Positions 42,250 to 52,352 of a stretch of DNA of 64,000 nucleotides are shown in pieces. The stretch is taken from the NCBI RefSeq assembly GCF_000967965.1, contig NZ_LACC01000011.1, forward strand, positions 536,891 to 600,890, given 5' to 3'. Below the pieces are notes generated by a model that made no database searches, was not told the DNA's origin, and saw only the letters and a list, made by a program, of their open reading frames with translations. The DNA comes from Pseudomonas fluorescens (GTDB taxonomy: Bacteria > Pseudomonadota > Gammaproteobacteria > Pseudomonadales > Pseudomonadaceae). The translations under genes and the position numbers were made by a program. Numbering within the stretch: position 1 is the first letter of the stretch; every line of letters starts with the position of its first letter.

Positions 42250-43293
42250 ATGTTGAGATCCCTGAAATTCACCGCTTTGGCACTGGGCATGATGGGCGCG
42301 GCACACGCAATGGCGGCCGGCCCGGACCTGACCGTGGTGTCCTTTGGCGGCGCGAACAAGGCAGCTCAGGTCAAAGCCTTCTACGCACCGTGGGAAGCGG
42401 CAGGCAACGGCAAGATCGTGGCCGGCGAGTACAACGGCGAAATGGCCAAGGTCAAGGCCATGGTCGACACCAAGAGCGTGTCCTGGGATCTGGTAGAGGT
42501 TGAATCGCCGGAGCTGTCCCGTGGTTGCGACGAAGACATGTTCGAGCAGCTTGATCCTATGTTGTTCGGCAAGACCGAAGACTACGTCAAGGGCGCGATC
42601 CAGCCTTGCGGCGTGGGTTTCTTCGTATGGTCGACCGTGCTGGCCTACAACGCCGACAAACTGAAAAGCGCACCGACCAGCTGGGTGGATTTCTGGGACA
42701 CCAAGCAGTTCCCGGGCAAGCGTGGCCTGCGTAAAGGCGCCAAGTACACCCTGGAATTCGCACTGATGGCCGACGGCGTTGCGCCGAAGGACGTCTACAA
42801 AGTGCTGGCCGGCAAGGACGGTCAGGACCGCGCGTTCAAGAAGCTCGATGAGCTCAAGCCAAACATCCAGTGGTGGGAAGCTGGCGCACAACCGCCGCAA
42901 TACCTCGCTTCCGGTGACGTGGTCATGAGCTCGGCCTACAACGGTCGTATCGCTGCCGTGCAGAAAGAAAGCAACCTGAAAGTCGTGTGGAACGGCGGCA
43001 TCTACGACTTCGACGCATGGGCCATTCCAAAAGGTCTGGATGCCAAGCGCGCTGAAGCGGCGAAGAAGTTCATCGCCTACTCGGTGATGCCACAGCAGCA
43101 GAAGACCTATTCGGAAAACATCGCCTACGGCCCGGCCAACACCCAGGCCGTACCGCTGCTGGGCAAGGATGTCCTGAAAGACATGCCGACCACCCCGGAA
43201 AACATCGCCAACCAGGTGCAGATCGATGTCAGCTTCTGGGCTGACAACGGCGAGCAACTGGAACAGCGCTTCAACGCCTGGGCTGCGAAGTAA
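42250..43293 (+). CDS. agtB: Periplasmic substrate-binding protein (PotD-like, AgtB-like)
   Basis: A 347-residue exported binding protein. Signal peptide LKFTALALGMMGAAHAMA, then a type II periplasmic-binding fold with DLTVVSFGG at the mature N-terminus. The polyamine family usually needs acidic residues in the pocket. The pattern here (ELSRGCDEDMFE, WDLVEVESPE) is of the broader PotD/PotF group and does not decide the ligand. By synteny 5-aminovalerate or 4-aminobutyrate. A large palindromic repeat follows before the permeases. Confidence 0.84.
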   Translation: MLRSLKFTALALGMMGAAHAMAAGPDLTVVSFGGANKAAQVKAFYAPWEAAGNGKIVAGEYNGEMAKVKAMVDTKSVSWDLVEVESPELSRGCDEDMFEQLDPMLFGKTEDYVKGAIQPCGVGFFVWSTVLAYNADKLKSAPTSWVDFWDTKQFPGKRGLRKGAKYTLEFALMADGVAPKDVYKVLAGKDGQDRAFKKLDELKPNIQWWEAGAQPPQYLASGDVVMSSAYNGRIAAVQKESNLKVVWNGGIYDFDAWAIPKGLDAKRAEAAKKFIAYSVMPQQQKTYSENIAYGPANTQAVPLLGKDVLKDMPTTPENIANQVQIDVSFWADNGEQLEQRFNAWAAK

Positions 43294-43320
43294 GCACAAG
43301 CCAATGTGGGCGCGGTTTTT

Positions 43321-43433
43321 TGTGGCGAGGGAGCTTGCTCCCGCTTGAGTGCGCAGCACTCACAAAATTGGCAATTGCCAACAGAATTTTGGGGCCGCTT
43401 CGCAGCCCAGCGCGAGCAAGCTCGCTCGCCACA
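43321..43433. repeat. Composite palindromic element (MITE-like) inside the importer operon
   Basis: 113 bases with inverted ends (TGTGGCGAGGGAGCTTGCTC at the left, GAGCAAGCTCGCTCGCCACA at the right). Three inner palindromes lie between them: TGAGTGC/GCACTCA at 43346-43362, TTGGCAATTGCCAA at 43368-43381 and GGGGCCGC/GCAGCCC near 43391-43408. It differs from the standard REP. Its place between the binding-protein gene and the permease genes suggests an effect on mRNA stability. Confidence 0.75.
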
Positions 43434-43519
43434 TAAATCGCTCCCACTGGTTGCGGTGTTTCAACACAACAGGGGCGGTTCGCCGCCTCTGTAACGATCA
43501 AAGATTCCCGGAGTACGTC

Positions 43520-44767
43520 ATGGCTATCGCCGTTCCCCTGAACGAGGGCACCAGCCCCACCTTGAAGCAGCGGCTCAAGCACGCCGAGCGGGTCAACCGC
43601 TGGAAGGCCCAGGCGTTGATCGCGCCGCTGGTGCTGTTTCTGTTGCTGGTGTTCCTGGTGCCGATCGTGGCGCTGCTCTACAAAAGCGTTGGCAACCCGG
43701 AAGTGGTCGGCGGCATGCCGCGCACCGTGACCGCCATCGTCAGTTGGGACGGCCGCGGCCTGCCCGCTGAACCGGTTTATAAAGCAGCGGCCGAAGACCT
43801 CGCCGAGGCTCGCAAGAATCAGACCCTGGGTGATCTGTCCAAGCGCCTGAACATGGAACTGGCCGGCTACCGCAGCCTGCTGACCAAAACCGCCCGCGCC
43901 TTGCCGCTCGCCACTGAGCCGGCTTCTTATAAAGAAGCACTGGAAGGCCTCGATGAGCGTTGGGGTGACCCGGCCTACTGGCAAGCGGTACGCCGCAACA
44001 CCAGCAGCATTACCCCGTATTACCTGCTGGCGGCTGTCGATCATCGCATCGACGACCTCGGCGAAGTCGCCCCGGCCACCCCGGATCAGGCGATCTACCT
44101 CGACATCTTCGCCCGCACCTTCTGGATGGGTCTGGTCATCACCGTGATCTGCCTGGTGCTGGCGTATCCACTGGCTTACCTGCTGGCCAACCTGCCGTCG
44201 CGCCAGAGCAACTTGCTGATGATTCTGGTGCTGTTGCCGTTCTGGACGTCGATTCTGGTTCGAGTCGCGGCGTGGATCGTTTTGCTGCAATCGGGTGGCC
44301 TGATCAACAGCGGCCTGATGGCCATGGGCATCATCGATAAGCCGATCGAGCTGGTGTTCAACCGCGTCGGTGTCTACATCTCCATGGTGCATATCCTGCT
44401 GCCGTTCATGATCCTGCCGATCTACAGCGTGATGAAAGGCATCTCGCCGACCTACATGCGCGCCGCGATTTCCCTCGGCTGCCATCCGTTCGCCAGCTTC
44501 TGGCGGGTGTACTTCCCGCAGACCTATGCCGGTGTAGGCGCCGGTTGCCTGTTGGTGTTCATCCTCGCCATCGGCTACTACATCACCCCGGCATTGCTGG
44601 GCAGCCCGAACGACCAGATGGTCAGCTACTTCGTCGCCTTCTACACCAACACCAGCATCAACTGGGGCATGGCGACCGCACTCGGTGGGCTGCTGTTGCT
44701 CGCGACGGTCGTGCTTTATCTGATTTACAGCTGGCTGGTGGGCGCAAGCCGCCTGCGCCTGAGCTAA
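43520..44767 (+). CDS. agtC: ABC importer permease (AgtC-like)
   Basis: A 415-residue inner-membrane permease of the PotB class with about six helices. It has an unusually long periplasmic insert between helix 1 (ALIAPLVLFLLLVFLVPIVA) and helix 2, about residues 60-195. The cytoplasmic EAA loop reads YMRAAISLGCHPFASFW. The frame is open to 43349, but ATG 43520 with GGAG upstream is the start. The extension would be translated from the repeat element. Confidence 0.86.
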   Translation: MAIAVPLNEGTSPTLKQRLKHAERVNRWKAQALIAPLVLFLLLVFLVPIVALLYKSVGNPEVVGGMPRTVTAIVSWDGRGLPAEPVYKAAAEDLAEARKNQTLGDLSKRLNMELAGYRSLLTKTARALPLATEPASYKEALEGLDERWGDPAYWQAVRRNTSSITPYYLLAAVDHRIDDLGEVAPATPDQAIYLDIFARTFWMGLVITVICLVLAYPLAYLLANLPSRQSNLLMILVLLPFWTSILVRVAAWIVLLQSGGLINSGLMAMGIIDKPIELVFNRVGVYISMVHILLPFMILPIYSVMKGISPTYMRAAISLGCHPFASFWRVYFPQTYAGVGAGCLLVFILAIGYYITPALLGSPNDQMVSYFVAFYTNTSINWGMATALGGLLLLATVVLYLIYSWLVGASRLRLS

Positions 44768-44779
44768 GGGGAGAACGAA

Positions 44780-45604
44780 ATGCTGAGTCCTTATATGTCG
44801 CCCATCGAACGGGTGTGGTTCTACAGCTTGCGGATTCTCTGCGGCTTGATTCTGTTGTTCCTGATCCTGCCGGTGCTGGTGATCATTCCGCTGTCGTTCA
44901 ACTCGGGGAGTTTTCTGGTCTATCCGCTGCAAGGCTTTTCGCTGCACTGGTACCAGGATTTCTTTGCCTCGGCGGAATGGATGCGTTCGTTGAAGAACAG
45001 CATCATCGTGGCCCCGGCAGCGACGGTACTGGCGATGATCTTCGGCACGCTGGCGGCGATCGGCCTGACCCGAGGCGATTTCCCGGGCAAGCCGCTGGTG
45101 ATGGCGCTAGTGATTTCGCCGATGGTGGTGCCGGTGGTGATCATTGGTGTGGCCAGTTACCTGACCTTCGCTCCACTGGGATTTGGCAACAGCTATACCT
45201 CGCTGATCGTCGTGCATGCCGTGCTCGGTGTCCCGTTTGTGATCATCACAGTGTCGGCGACCTTGCAGGGGTTCAACCAGAACCTGGTACGGGCTGCGGC
45301 AAGCCTGGGCGCTTCGCCGCTGACCACGTTCCGCCGGGTGACCTTGCCACTGATTGCGCCGGGCGTGATCTCCGGGGCGCTGTTTGCCTTTGCGACTTCG
45401 TTCGATGAAGTGGTGGTGACGCTGTTCCTTGCCGGCCCCGAACAAGCGACCCTGCCACGGCAGATGTTCAGCGGCATCCGCGAAAACCTCAGCCCGACCA
45501 TCGCCGCCGCCGCGACGCTGCTGATTGCCTTCTCGGTGATCCTGCTGCTGACCCTGGAATGGCTTCGTGGGCGTAGCGAGAAACTGCGTACTGCGCAGGT
45601 TTAA
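44780..45604 (+). CDS. agtD: ABC importer permease (AgtD-like)
   Basis: A 274-residue PotC-class permease with about six helices and the EAA loop LVRAAASLGASPLTTFRRVT. Strong GGGGAG nine bases before ATG 44780. It follows agtC by 12 bases and completes the importer. A REPIN follows. Confidence 0.87.
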   Translation: MLSPYMSPIERVWFYSLRILCGLILLFLILPVLVIIPLSFNSGSFLVYPLQGFSLHWYQDFFASAEWMRSLKNSIIVAPAATVLAMIFGTLAAIGLTRGDFPGKPLVMALVISPMVVPVVIIGVASYLTFAPLGFGNSYTSLIVVHAVLGVPFVIITVSATLQGFNQNLVRAAASLGASPLTTFRRVTLPLIAPGVISGALFAFATSFDEVVVTLFLAGPEQATLPRQMFSGIRENLSPTIAAAATLLIAFSVILLLTLEWLRGRSEKLRTAQV

Positions 45605-45622
45605 GTCTCCACACCAATCAAC

Positions 45623-45712
45623 TGTAGGAGCGAGCCTGCTCGCGATAGCGGACGTTCAGTCGACATCCATAGTGACTGTCAGTCCGTCTTCGCGAGCAGG
45701 CTCGCTCCTACA
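45623..45712. repeat. REPIN (90-base inverted REP pair)
   Basis: Arms beginning TGTAGGAGCGAGCCTGCTCG and their inverse ending in CTCGCTCCTACA. Same size and layout as the copy at 40745-40833, so the importer operon is flanked by two of them. Confidence 0.85.
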
Positions 45713-45818
45713 TTGGATCTCTAGTGTCTGTTTGGTCATTCACGACCTGAATGGCAGACAAAGCCCAATCCCCAGCTACTATTGTGCCCAGCTCCCCTAC
45801 CTATAAGAGGCTGCGCAC

Positions 45819-46967
45819 ATGAGTCTTTCCTCTTTCAAAATCGCTCACAAACTGATCACCGGCGCAGGTGCCATCGAGCAGCTGTCTGCCGAGCTGACAC
45901 GCCTGGATATCGACAACCCGCTGATCGTCACTGATGCCGCCCTGGTCAAGTCCGGCACGGTTGAACTGGCACTGGCGCAGCTGGGCGAACGCAGTTACGA
46001 GATTTTCGACCGGGTGTTGCCGGACCCGGAAATCGCCATCGTCGAAGATTGCATGCAGGCCTATCGCGACGGTGGGCATGACGGCTTGATCGGCCTCGGC
46101 GGCGGCAGTGCCATCGACATTGCCAAGAGCGTGGCGGCCTACGCCGGGTACCACGGTGCGCTGGAGGATCTGTTCGGTATCGATCAGGTCCCGCGCAAAG
46201 GCCCGCCGTTGATCGCCATTCCGACCACCGCCGGCACCGGCTCGGAAGTGACCAACGTCGCCATCCTTTCCGACAAGGTCGCGCAACTGAAGAAGGGCAT
46301 TGTCAGCGACTACCTGTTGCCGGATGTGGCGCTGGTCAGTCCGCAAATGACCCTGACCTGTCCGCGCAGCGTCACGGCGGCCAGCGGCGTCGATGCGCTG
46401 GTGCATGCCATCGAATCCTATCTGTCGGTCAACGCCTCGCCGATTACCGATGCCCTGGCCATCGGCGCCATCAAGTTGATCGCCAAGGCGTTGCCCAAGG
46501 CCTACGCCAACCCGTCGAACCTGCAAGCCCGGGAGGATATGGCCACTGCCAGCCTGATGGCCGGCATGGCGTTCGGCAATGCCGGGGTTGGCGCGGTGCA
46601 TGCGCTGGCGTATCCGCTGGGCGGGCGCTTCAACATTGCCCATGGGGTCAGTAATGCCTTGCTACTGCCCCATGTCATGACCTGGAACAAGATGGCCTGC
46701 ATCGAACGCATGCAGGATATCGCCGAGGCCATGGGCGTGAAGACCGCTCACTTGAGCATCAACGAAGCGGCCGATAAAGCCGTGCAAGCCATGACCGAAC
46801 TGTGTGCCGCGGTGGAAATTCCCCAGGGGCTGCGCAGTTTCGGTGTACCCGAGGACGCCATCCCGTCCATGGCCGTGGAAGCGGCGGGGATCGAGCGCTT
46901 GATGCGCAACAATCCTCGTAAGTTGAGTGCCGTCGATATCGAAAAGATCTATCGCGCGGCGTACTAG
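45819..46967 (+). CDS. Iron-containing alcohol dehydrogenase
   Basis: A 382-residue group III NAD(P)-dependent dehydrogenase. Nucleotide-binding GGGSAIDIAKS, PTTAGTGSE, and iron ligands in GVDALVHAIE and in AYPLGGRFNIAHG, all intact. The substrate is unknown. Alcohols or semialdehydes are typical. Single gene between the importer and rpe. A role in the metabolism of the imported compound is possible but not shown. Confidence 0.9.
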   Translation: MSLSSFKIAHKLITGAGAIEQLSAELTRLDIDNPLIVTDAALVKSGTVELALAQLGERSYEIFDRVLPDPEIAIVEDCMQAYRDGGHDGLIGLGGGSAIDIAKSVAAYAGYHGALEDLFGIDQVPRKGPPLIAIPTTAGTGSEVTNVAILSDKVAQLKKGIVSDYLLPDVALVSPQMTLTCPRSVTAASGVDALVHAIESYLSVNASPITDALAIGAIKLIAKALPKAYANPSNLQAREDMATASLMAGMAFGNAGVGAVHALAYPLGGRFNIAHGVSNALLLPHVMTWNKMACIERMQDIAEAMGVKTAHLSINEAADKAVQAMTELCAAVEIPQGLRSFGVPEDAIPSMAVEAAGIERLMRNNPRKLSAVDIEKIYRAAY

Positions 46968-47082
46968 GGGCCTTGCCGTCGATGGATGATGGCAAGGTCC
47001 AATCATCGCGCTCACGGTGCGCGCGTCAAAGCATGAGGTATACAATGCGCGCCATCGTGATTCTGCTCAGAAAAGGTGCGTC

Positions 47083-47757
47083 ATGCAGCCCTTCGTAATT
47101 GCTCCGTCGATTCTCTCCGCCGACTTCGCCCGCCTGGGTGAAGAAGTGGACAACGTCCTGGCCGCCGGCGCCGACTTCGTGCACTTCGATGTCATGGACA
47201 ATCACTACGTGCCCAACCTGACCATCGGCCCGATGGTCTGCTCGGCGCTGCGCAAGTACGGCGTGACCGCGCCGATCGACGCGCACCTGATGGTCAGCCC
47301 GGTGGACCGTATCGTCGGCGACTTCATCGAAGCCGGCGCGACCTACATCACCTTCCACCCGGAAGCCTCCCAACACGTCGACCGCTCCCTGCAACTGATC
47401 CGCGACGGCGGCTGCAAGTCGGGCCTGGTGTTCAATCCGGCGACCCCGCTGGATGTGCTCAAGCACGTCATGGACAAGGTCGACATGATCCTGTTGATGA
47501 GCGTCAACCCGGGCTTCGGCGGGCAGAAGTTCATCCCCGGCACCCTCGACAAGCTGCGTGAAGTGCGGGCGCTGATCGATGCGTCGGGCCGTGACATTCG
47601 CCTGGAAATCGACGGTGGCGTGAACGTGAACAACATTCGCGAAATCGCTGCGGCTGGCGCTGACACCTTCGTCGCCGGCTCGGCCATCTTCAATGCGCCG
47701 AACTATCAGGAAGTCATCGACAAGATGCGTTCCGAACTGGCGCTGGCTCGCCCATGA
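47083..47757 (+). CDS. rpe: Ribulose-phosphate 3-epimerase
   Basis: A 224-residue TIM-barrel enzyme of the pentose phosphate pathway. [14 protein letters not shown] at the N-terminus, [14 protein letters not shown] with the metal-binding His/Asp, and [16 protein letters not shown] 47083 gives the standard length. The open frame before it is not conserved. It overlaps gph by four bases. Confidence 0.97.
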   Translation: MQPFVIAPSILSADFARLGEEVDNVLAAGADFVHFDVMDNHYVPNLTIGPMVCSALRKYGVTAPIDAHLMVSPVDRIVGDFIEAGATYITFHPEASQHVDRSLQLIRDGGCKSGLVFNPATPLDVLKHVMDKVDMILLMSVNPGFGGQKFIPGTLDKLREVRALIDASGRDIRLEIDGGVNVNNIREIAAAGADTFVAGSAIFNAPNYQEVIDKMRSELALARP

Positions 47758-48572
47758 GTGGATTTGAGCAGTTGTTCCCGGGGCAACTGCCGCGGCTGGT
47801 GATGTTCGATCTGGACGGTACCTTGATCGACTCGGTCCCGGACCTGGCAGTGGCTGTGGACAAGATGCTGCTCAAACTCGGTCGTAAGCCCGCGGGCCTG
47901 GACGCGGTACGCGAATGGGTCGGCAACGGCGCGCCGGTGCTGGTGCGCCGTGCGCTGGCTGGCGCTATCGATCATTCGGCGGTCGATGACCACGAGGCCG
48001 AACGGGCGCTGGAGCATTTCATGCAGGCTTATGGCGAGAGCCATGAGTTGACCGTGGTTTACCCCGGCGTACGCGACACCCTCAAATGGCTGCAAAAGCA
48101 GGGCGTCGAGATGGCGCTGATCACCAACAAGCCGGAGCGTTTCGTCGCGCCGCTGCTGGATCAGATGAAAATCGGCCGTTATTTCCGCTGGATCATCGGC
48201 GGCGACACCCTGCCACAGAAAAAGCCCGATCCGGCCGCGCTGTTTTTCGTGATGAAAATGGCCAACATTCCGGCTTCGCAGTCGTTGTTTGTCGGCGATT
48301 CGCGCAGCGATGTGCTGGCGGCGAAAGCGGCGGGGGTCAAGTGCGTGGCCCTGAGCTACGGCTATAACCACGGTCGGCCGATCGCGGAAGAATCTCCGGC
48401 ACTGGTGATCGACGATCTGCGCAAACTAATTCCCGGTTGCCTGGATCCGGCCGCTGAGATAACGTTGGCCGACGCTGTCAAACCCCCTTCTGGAAACGCC
48501 ATTGTGGTGGTCACTCGCAAACTCTGGATGAAAGTCATCAAGGCCCTGGCCCGCTGGCGTTGGCGCGCCTGA
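47754..48572 (+). CDS. gph: Phosphoglycolate phosphatase with a C-terminal trp-leader-like tail
   Basis: A 272-residue HAD-superfamily phosphatase that removes 2-phosphoglycolate formed during DNA repair. Motif I is [10 protein letters not shown] (nucleophile D19), motif III is around KKPDPAALF and motif [18 protein letters not shown]. The HAD fold ends near residue 225. The last ~45 residues are an extension whose end, [13 protein letters not shown], is almost identical to the free short ORF before trpG. The segment therefore probably doubles as the trpE leader peptide. An internal ATG at 48528 could start a 14-codon peptide with the same stop. Confidence 0.93.
   Translation: MSGFEQLFPGQLPRLVMFDLDGTLIDSVPDLAVAVDKMLLKLGRKPAGLDAVREWVGNGAPVLVRRALAGAIDHSAVDDHEAERALEHFMQAYGESHELTVVYPGVRDTLKWLQKQGVEMALITNKPERFVAPLLDQMKIGRYFRWIIGGDTLPQKKPDPAALFFVMKMANIPASQSLFVGDSRSDVLAAKAAGVKCVALSYGYNHGRPIAEESPALVIDDLRKLIPGCLDPAAEITLADAVKPPSGNAIVVVTRKLWMKVIKALARWRWRA
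48437..48465 (+). promoter_or_regulatory. Putative trpE promoter inside gph
   Basis: TTGCCT at 48437-48442, 17-base spacer, TAACGT at 48460-48465. It would give a transcript starting just before the ATG at 48528 of the leader-like peptide. Confidence 0.3.
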
Positions 48573-48598
48573 CTTGATCCTGGCCGGTTTCCGGCGCG
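48528..48598 (+). promoter_or_regulatory. Putative trpE attenuation leader (within the gph 3' end)
   Basis: An internal ATG at 48528 opens [14 protein letters not shown] and stops at 48572, with Trp codons at 48555 and 48561. GCCGG and CCGGC form a hairpin at 48583-48595. The leader sequence CGCGCC (48564-48569) can instead pair with GGCGCG at 48593-48598, so the two structures exclude each other, as in an attenuator. There is no strong T-run, so the mechanism is not certain. Confidence 0.5.
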
Positions 48599-48641
48599 TT
48601 TGCATACCTGACTGTTCGACCCTCAAGCCACGAGGCACCTC

Positions 48642-50123
48642 ATGATCCGCGAAGAATTCCTGCGTTTGGCCGCTGCCGGCTACAACCGCATCCCGCTTGC
48701 CTGCGAAACCCTGGCCGATTTCGACACGCCGTTGTCGATCTACCTGAAGCTGGCCGACGAGCCCAATTCCTACTTGCTGGAGTCCGTACAGGGGGGCGAG
48801 AAGTGGGGCCGTTACTCGATCATCGGCCTGCCGTGCCGCACCGTGATGCGGGTTCACGATCATCACGTCAGCGTGACCGTCGATGGCGTCGAAACCGAAA
48901 GCCACGACGTGGAAGACCCGCTGGCCTTCGTCGAGGCCTTCAAGGCGCGCTACAACGTGCCGACCATTGCCGGCCTGCCGCGTTTCAACGGCGGCCTGGT
49001 GGGTTACTTCGGCTATGACTGCGTGCGTTATGTCGAGAAGCGCTTGGGCAAATGCCCGAACCCGGACCCGCTGGGCGTACCGGACATTCTGCTGATGGTG
49101 TCGGACGCCGTGGTGGTGTTCGATAACCTGGCCGGCAAGATGCACGCCATCGTACTGGCCGACCCAGCGCAGGAAGACGCCTTTGAGCAAGGTCGCGCGC
49201 GCCTGGAAGAGCTGCTGGAAAAACTCCGTCAGCCGATCACTCCACGCCGTGGCCTGGACTTCAGCAAGCAGCAATCGGCTGACCCGGTATTCCGCTCCAG
49301 CTTCACCCAGGACGATTACGAAAAAGCCGTCGACACCATCAAGGAATACATCCTGGCCGGTGACTGCATGCAGGTCGTGCCGTCCCAGCGCATGTCGATC
49401 GACTTCAAGGCAGCCCCCATCGATCTGTATCGCGCGCTGCGCTGCTTCAACCCGACGCCTTACATGTACTTCTTCAACTTCGGCGACTTCCACGTCGTCG
49501 GCAGTTCGCCGGAAGTACTGGTGCGGGTGGAGGACAACCTGATCACCGTGCGCCCGATTGCCGGTACCCGTCCGCGGGGCGCCAACGAAGAGGCTGACCT
49601 GGCGCTGGAAAAAGACCTGCTGTCGGACGACAAGGAAATCGCCGAACACTTGATGCTGATCGACCTCGGCCGCAACGACACCGGTCGCGTTTCGGAAATC
49701 GGCTCGGTGAAGCTCACCGAGAAGATGGTGATCGAGCGTTACTCCAACGTGATGCACATTGTGTCCAACGTCACCGGGCAACTGAAAGCAGGGCTGACGG
49801 CGATGGATGCACTGCGGGCGATTCTGCCGGCGGGCACCTTGTCCGGCGCGCCGAAGATCCGCGCGATGGAAATCATCGACGAACTGGAGCCGGTCAAGCG
49901 TGGTGTCTACGGCGGTGCAGTCGGTTACTTCGCCTGGAACGGCAACATGGACACCGCCATTGCGATCCGCACGGCGGTGATCAAGAACGGCGAGCTGCAT
50001 GTGCAGGCCGGTGGTGGCATCGTTGCCGACTCGGTGCCGGCGCTGGAATGGGAAGAAACCCTGAACAAGCGCCGCGCGATGTTCCGCGCCGTTGCCCTGG
50101 CTGAACAGACCACGGAAAACTGA
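48642..50123 (+). CDS. trpE: Anthranilate synthase component I
   Basis: A 493-residue chorismate-binding enzyme that makes anthranilate with TrpG. The Trp feedback site LLES lies near the N-terminus ([10 protein letters not shown]), and the catalytic C-terminal half has [16 protein letters not shown] and AIRTAVI. It is separated from trpGDC by the esterase gene, as usual in Pseudomonas. The leader 70 bases upstream suggests attenuation by tryptophan. Confidence 0.97.
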   Translation: MIREEFLRLAAAGYNRIPLACETLADFDTPLSIYLKLADEPNSYLLESVQGGEKWGRYSIIGLPCRTVMRVHDHHVSVTVDGVETESHDVEDPLAFVEAFKARYNVPTIAGLPRFNGGLVGYFGYDCVRYVEKRLGKCPNPDPLGVPDILLMVSDAVVVFDNLAGKMHAIVLADPAQEDAFEQGRARLEELLEKLRQPITPRRGLDFSKQQSADPVFRSSFTQDDYEKAVDTIKEYILAGDCMQVVPSQRMSIDFKAAPIDLYRALRCFNPTPYMYFFNFGDFHVVGSSPEVLVRVEDNLITVRPIAGTRPRGANEEADLALEKDLLSDDKEIAEHLMLIDLGRNDTGRVSEIGSVKLTEKMVIERYSNVMHIVSNVTGQLKAGLTAMDALRAILPAGTLSGAPKIRAMEIIDELEPVKRGVYGGAVGYFAWNGNMDTAIAIRTAVIKNGELHVQAGGGIVADSVPALEWEETLNKRRAMFRAVALAEQTTEN

Positions 50124-50149
50124 GTTCACCACAAAGACCTCACCACCAT

Positions 50150-50187
50150 AAAAAAACGCGGCGCCTGTGAGGGCGCCGCGTTTTTTA
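50150..50187. terminator. Bidirectional terminator between trpE and the esterase gene
   Basis: A ten-base stem ACGCGGCGCC/GGCGCCGCGT, with six A's before and six T's after, so it works on both strands for the two convergent genes. Confidence 0.9.
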
Positions 50188-50198
50188 TTGGCTGCACA

Positions 50199-52109
50199 TC
50201 AGAAGTCCAGCGCAACACCTACGTTGATGCCCTGTTGGGTGAAGTCATCGTCCTTGCGGATGTTGTAGCTGGCGCGCAGTGCCAGGTCCTTGGTGAGGTT
50301 GTGGCTCACACCCAGGTTCACTCGTTGCAAGTGACTTTGCGGGGTGTAGCCTTCCAGCGTGAACTGGTTGTTTGGCAGGGTATTGAGGTTGATGTCCACG
50401 TCCTGGGTATCGTCGTTGTACTCGCGCTCGATTGCCGCTTCGCCGAAAACCTGGGTTTGTGGGGTGATCTGGTATTTGCCCTGCAGGCCAGCGCCCAGGC
50501 GCCGGGAAATACGCTCCTGATCGGCGAAGGTCAGCGCCGTGGAATTGTTGCCGTCCTCCGAGTAACCATCGACTTGCACCTTGGAGAAGTCGGCGCTGAC
50601 AAACGGCGACAGGTGCCAGGGGCTGCTGGCTTGTTGCGCAATGTCGTAACCCACGCGTGCGCTGAAGGCTTCGACGTAGCCGCTTGTATCACCTTTTTCG
50701 CCGCGTTCGTTGGCGCCCAGCTGGAATTTACGCTTGAGGCTGTCGTAATCCAGATGCCCGGCCGTCAACGCCGCATCAGCCCACACACGATTTTGCTGGT
50801 ACTGGGCGAAAGCCGTGCCCAGGTAAGTGTTGAGCTTGTAGTCGGAGTCGTTGTTGCCGGCCTCGAGTTTCTGGTTGTAGAAACCGGCCACCAGACCAAC
50901 ACGCCAGGCGTCATCGAGACGATAGCTGCCACCGATGTTCAGGTTGGCGCCGTTGCCGTCGGCGCTTGCCACGCTGTCCTGACCGTCAAAGTCCTGATGC
51001 TGTCCGCCGCCGGAAACAATGGCTCGCCATTGGCCGACGCCTTGCCAGTTTTCCCAATCGGCCAGCCACTGGTTGCGCAATTCATCCTGATGCGCGCGCA
51101 CGGTGCCCTGGGCCATTTCCGGCAGCAAGGTCAGCTCCCATGGCGCCGCCAGCAGGGAGTAGGCGTAATCGGCAATCAGGCGCTGCCCGGCTTCGGTGGG
51201 GTGCACCGAGTCGTTGTAGATCAGCTTGGTCGGGTCCGGCGTCGCGCTGTTGATGCCGTAGCGGGCGTTCTCGGTGCAACCGTTGCCGCTGAAGCAGGTG
51301 GTGATGAGGTTCTGGTCGGTGGCCAGGCCAAACTGTGCCGGGTTGGCGAACGTCTCTTTGAGCAGTACCGGAATGTTGAGCGGGATGACTTCGGCATTGA
51401 TGTTTTGCAGTCGGCTTACCAGTTCAGTGTTGAACTGGGCGCTGAGTTGGGACGTGAACGCTTGCAGCGGGGTGCCGTTGAACGCCGGGGTAAAGCCGAT
51501 ATCGGGCAGCAACCAGACCATGACGTATTTGGCGCCGGCGGTTTGCAGCGTCTGCACGCTGTCGGCCAGGCGGTCGGCGGCGGCACTGGCCTGGGGCAGG
51601 CTGGTCACGCGACCTTGCAGGAAGTCATTACCGCCACCCGACAGGTAATACAGTGCATTCGGGTCGGCACGGAAGTTATTGGATGGAAGATAGCCGGCCC
51701 GGGTGCGCTCGCCAGTGGCGGAGGTGCTGGTAATCGAATCAAGAATCTGGTCGGTACGGTAGCCGCCTACAGCCCAGTTGTTACCATCAGGCAGGCCTTC
51801 GTTGGCGCGAACGGCTGAAGCAGAGGATGCCGTTTGGTCCGGTGAAAACCCCAGTTTCCCACCCAGGATCTGTGTGGAGTTGAGAGAGCGGACTTCGCCG
51901 CTGCCATCCAGGTACACCGGCCCCGTCCGGTTGGTGAAGCGCTGTGTCGCCCCGGCAGGCCCGCCCGTGTCGGCAAAGGTCCCAGCGTCGTTAAGGCTGT
52001 CCCCGAAGACAATGAAACTTGTATAAGGATTAGGTGCGGCGTTCGCCTGGGCGCATGCCATCGCGAGCAAGCATCCTGCGAGCGGTACAAACAACGACTG
52101 TTTGATCAT
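50199..52109 (-). CDS. estP: Autotransporter GDSL esterase/lipase (EstA/EstP-like)
   Basis: A 636-residue outer-membrane esterase. Signal peptide ([18 protein letters not shown]), GDSL passenger with FGDSLNDAG (serine nucleophile near residue 39), the block III-like GGGNDFL and the C-terminal catalytic D-x-x-H region [11 protein letters not shown] beta-barrel autotransporter domain (about 360-636) ends in the typical aromatic residue (VALDF). ATG 52109 (MIKQSLF) is chosen over TTG 52115. The homologue in P. putida lies at the same place beside trpE (EstP). EstA in P. aeruginosa affects rhamnolipids and motility. Confidence 0.9.
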   Translation of the reverse strand: MIKQSLFVPLAGCLLAMACAQANAAPNPYTSFIVFGDSLNDAGTFADTGGPAGATQRFTNRTGPVYLDGSGEVRSLNSTQILGGKLGFSPDQTASSASAVRANEGLPDGNNWAVGGYRTDQILDSITSTSATGERTRAGYLPSNNFRADPNALYYLSGGGNDFLQGRVTSLPQASAAADRLADSVQTLQTAGAKYVMVWLLPDIGFTPAFNGTPLQAFTSQLSAQFNTELVSRLQNINAEVIPLNIPVLLKETFANPAQFGLATDQNLITTCFSGNGCTENARYGINSATPDPTKLIYNDSVHPTEAGQRLIADYAYSLLAAPWELTLLPEMAQGTVRAHQDELRNQWLADWENWQGVGQWRAIVSGGGQHQDFDGQDSVASADGNGANLNIGGSYRLDDAWRVGLVAGFYNQKLEAGNNDSDYKLNTYLGTAFAQYQQNRVWADAALTAGHLDYDSLKRKFQLGANERGEKGDTSGYVEAFSARVGYDIAQQASSPWHLSPFVSADFSKVQVDGYSEDGNNSTALTFADQERISRRLGAGLQGKYQITPQTQVFGEAAIEREYNDDTQDVDINLNTLPNNQFTLEGYTPQSHLQRVNLGVSHNLTKDLALRASYNIRKDDDFTQQGINVGVALDF

Positions 52110-52283
52110 GAGCAAGTCCGTTTATTTATTGTTTTAGTGAACGAAACGACAGTACCAAAAACTTCCGGCCTTTTGCCATCTGTCGCGAAGCCTTTGATAG
52201 TTTCGCGGGCAGTGCCCCCGGCGATATTGCGCGCTCTGCCCAGCTAAGTTACTGTGCCGGGACGTACGAACGAGACCTTCCCC

Positions 52284-52352
52284 GTGTTGATCATCAGTAA
52301 ACTCCTGGATCAAGTCATCAAGGCACACGCCCGCTGGCGTTGGCGCGCCTGA
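52284..52352 (+). CDS. trpL: Putative trpG leader peptide
   Basis: A short ORF of 22 codons (GTG start, alternatives TTG 52287 or GTG 52254) that ends in HARWRWRA with Trp codons at 52335 and 52341. From GTCATCAAGG to the stop the DNA is nearly identical to the end of gph before trpE. A GC hairpin CCGGC/GCCGG follows at 52362-52374. The Trp codons just before a hairpin point to attenuation of trpGDC by charged tRNA-Trp. Confidence 0.6.
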   Translation: MLIISKLLDQVIKAHARWRWRA

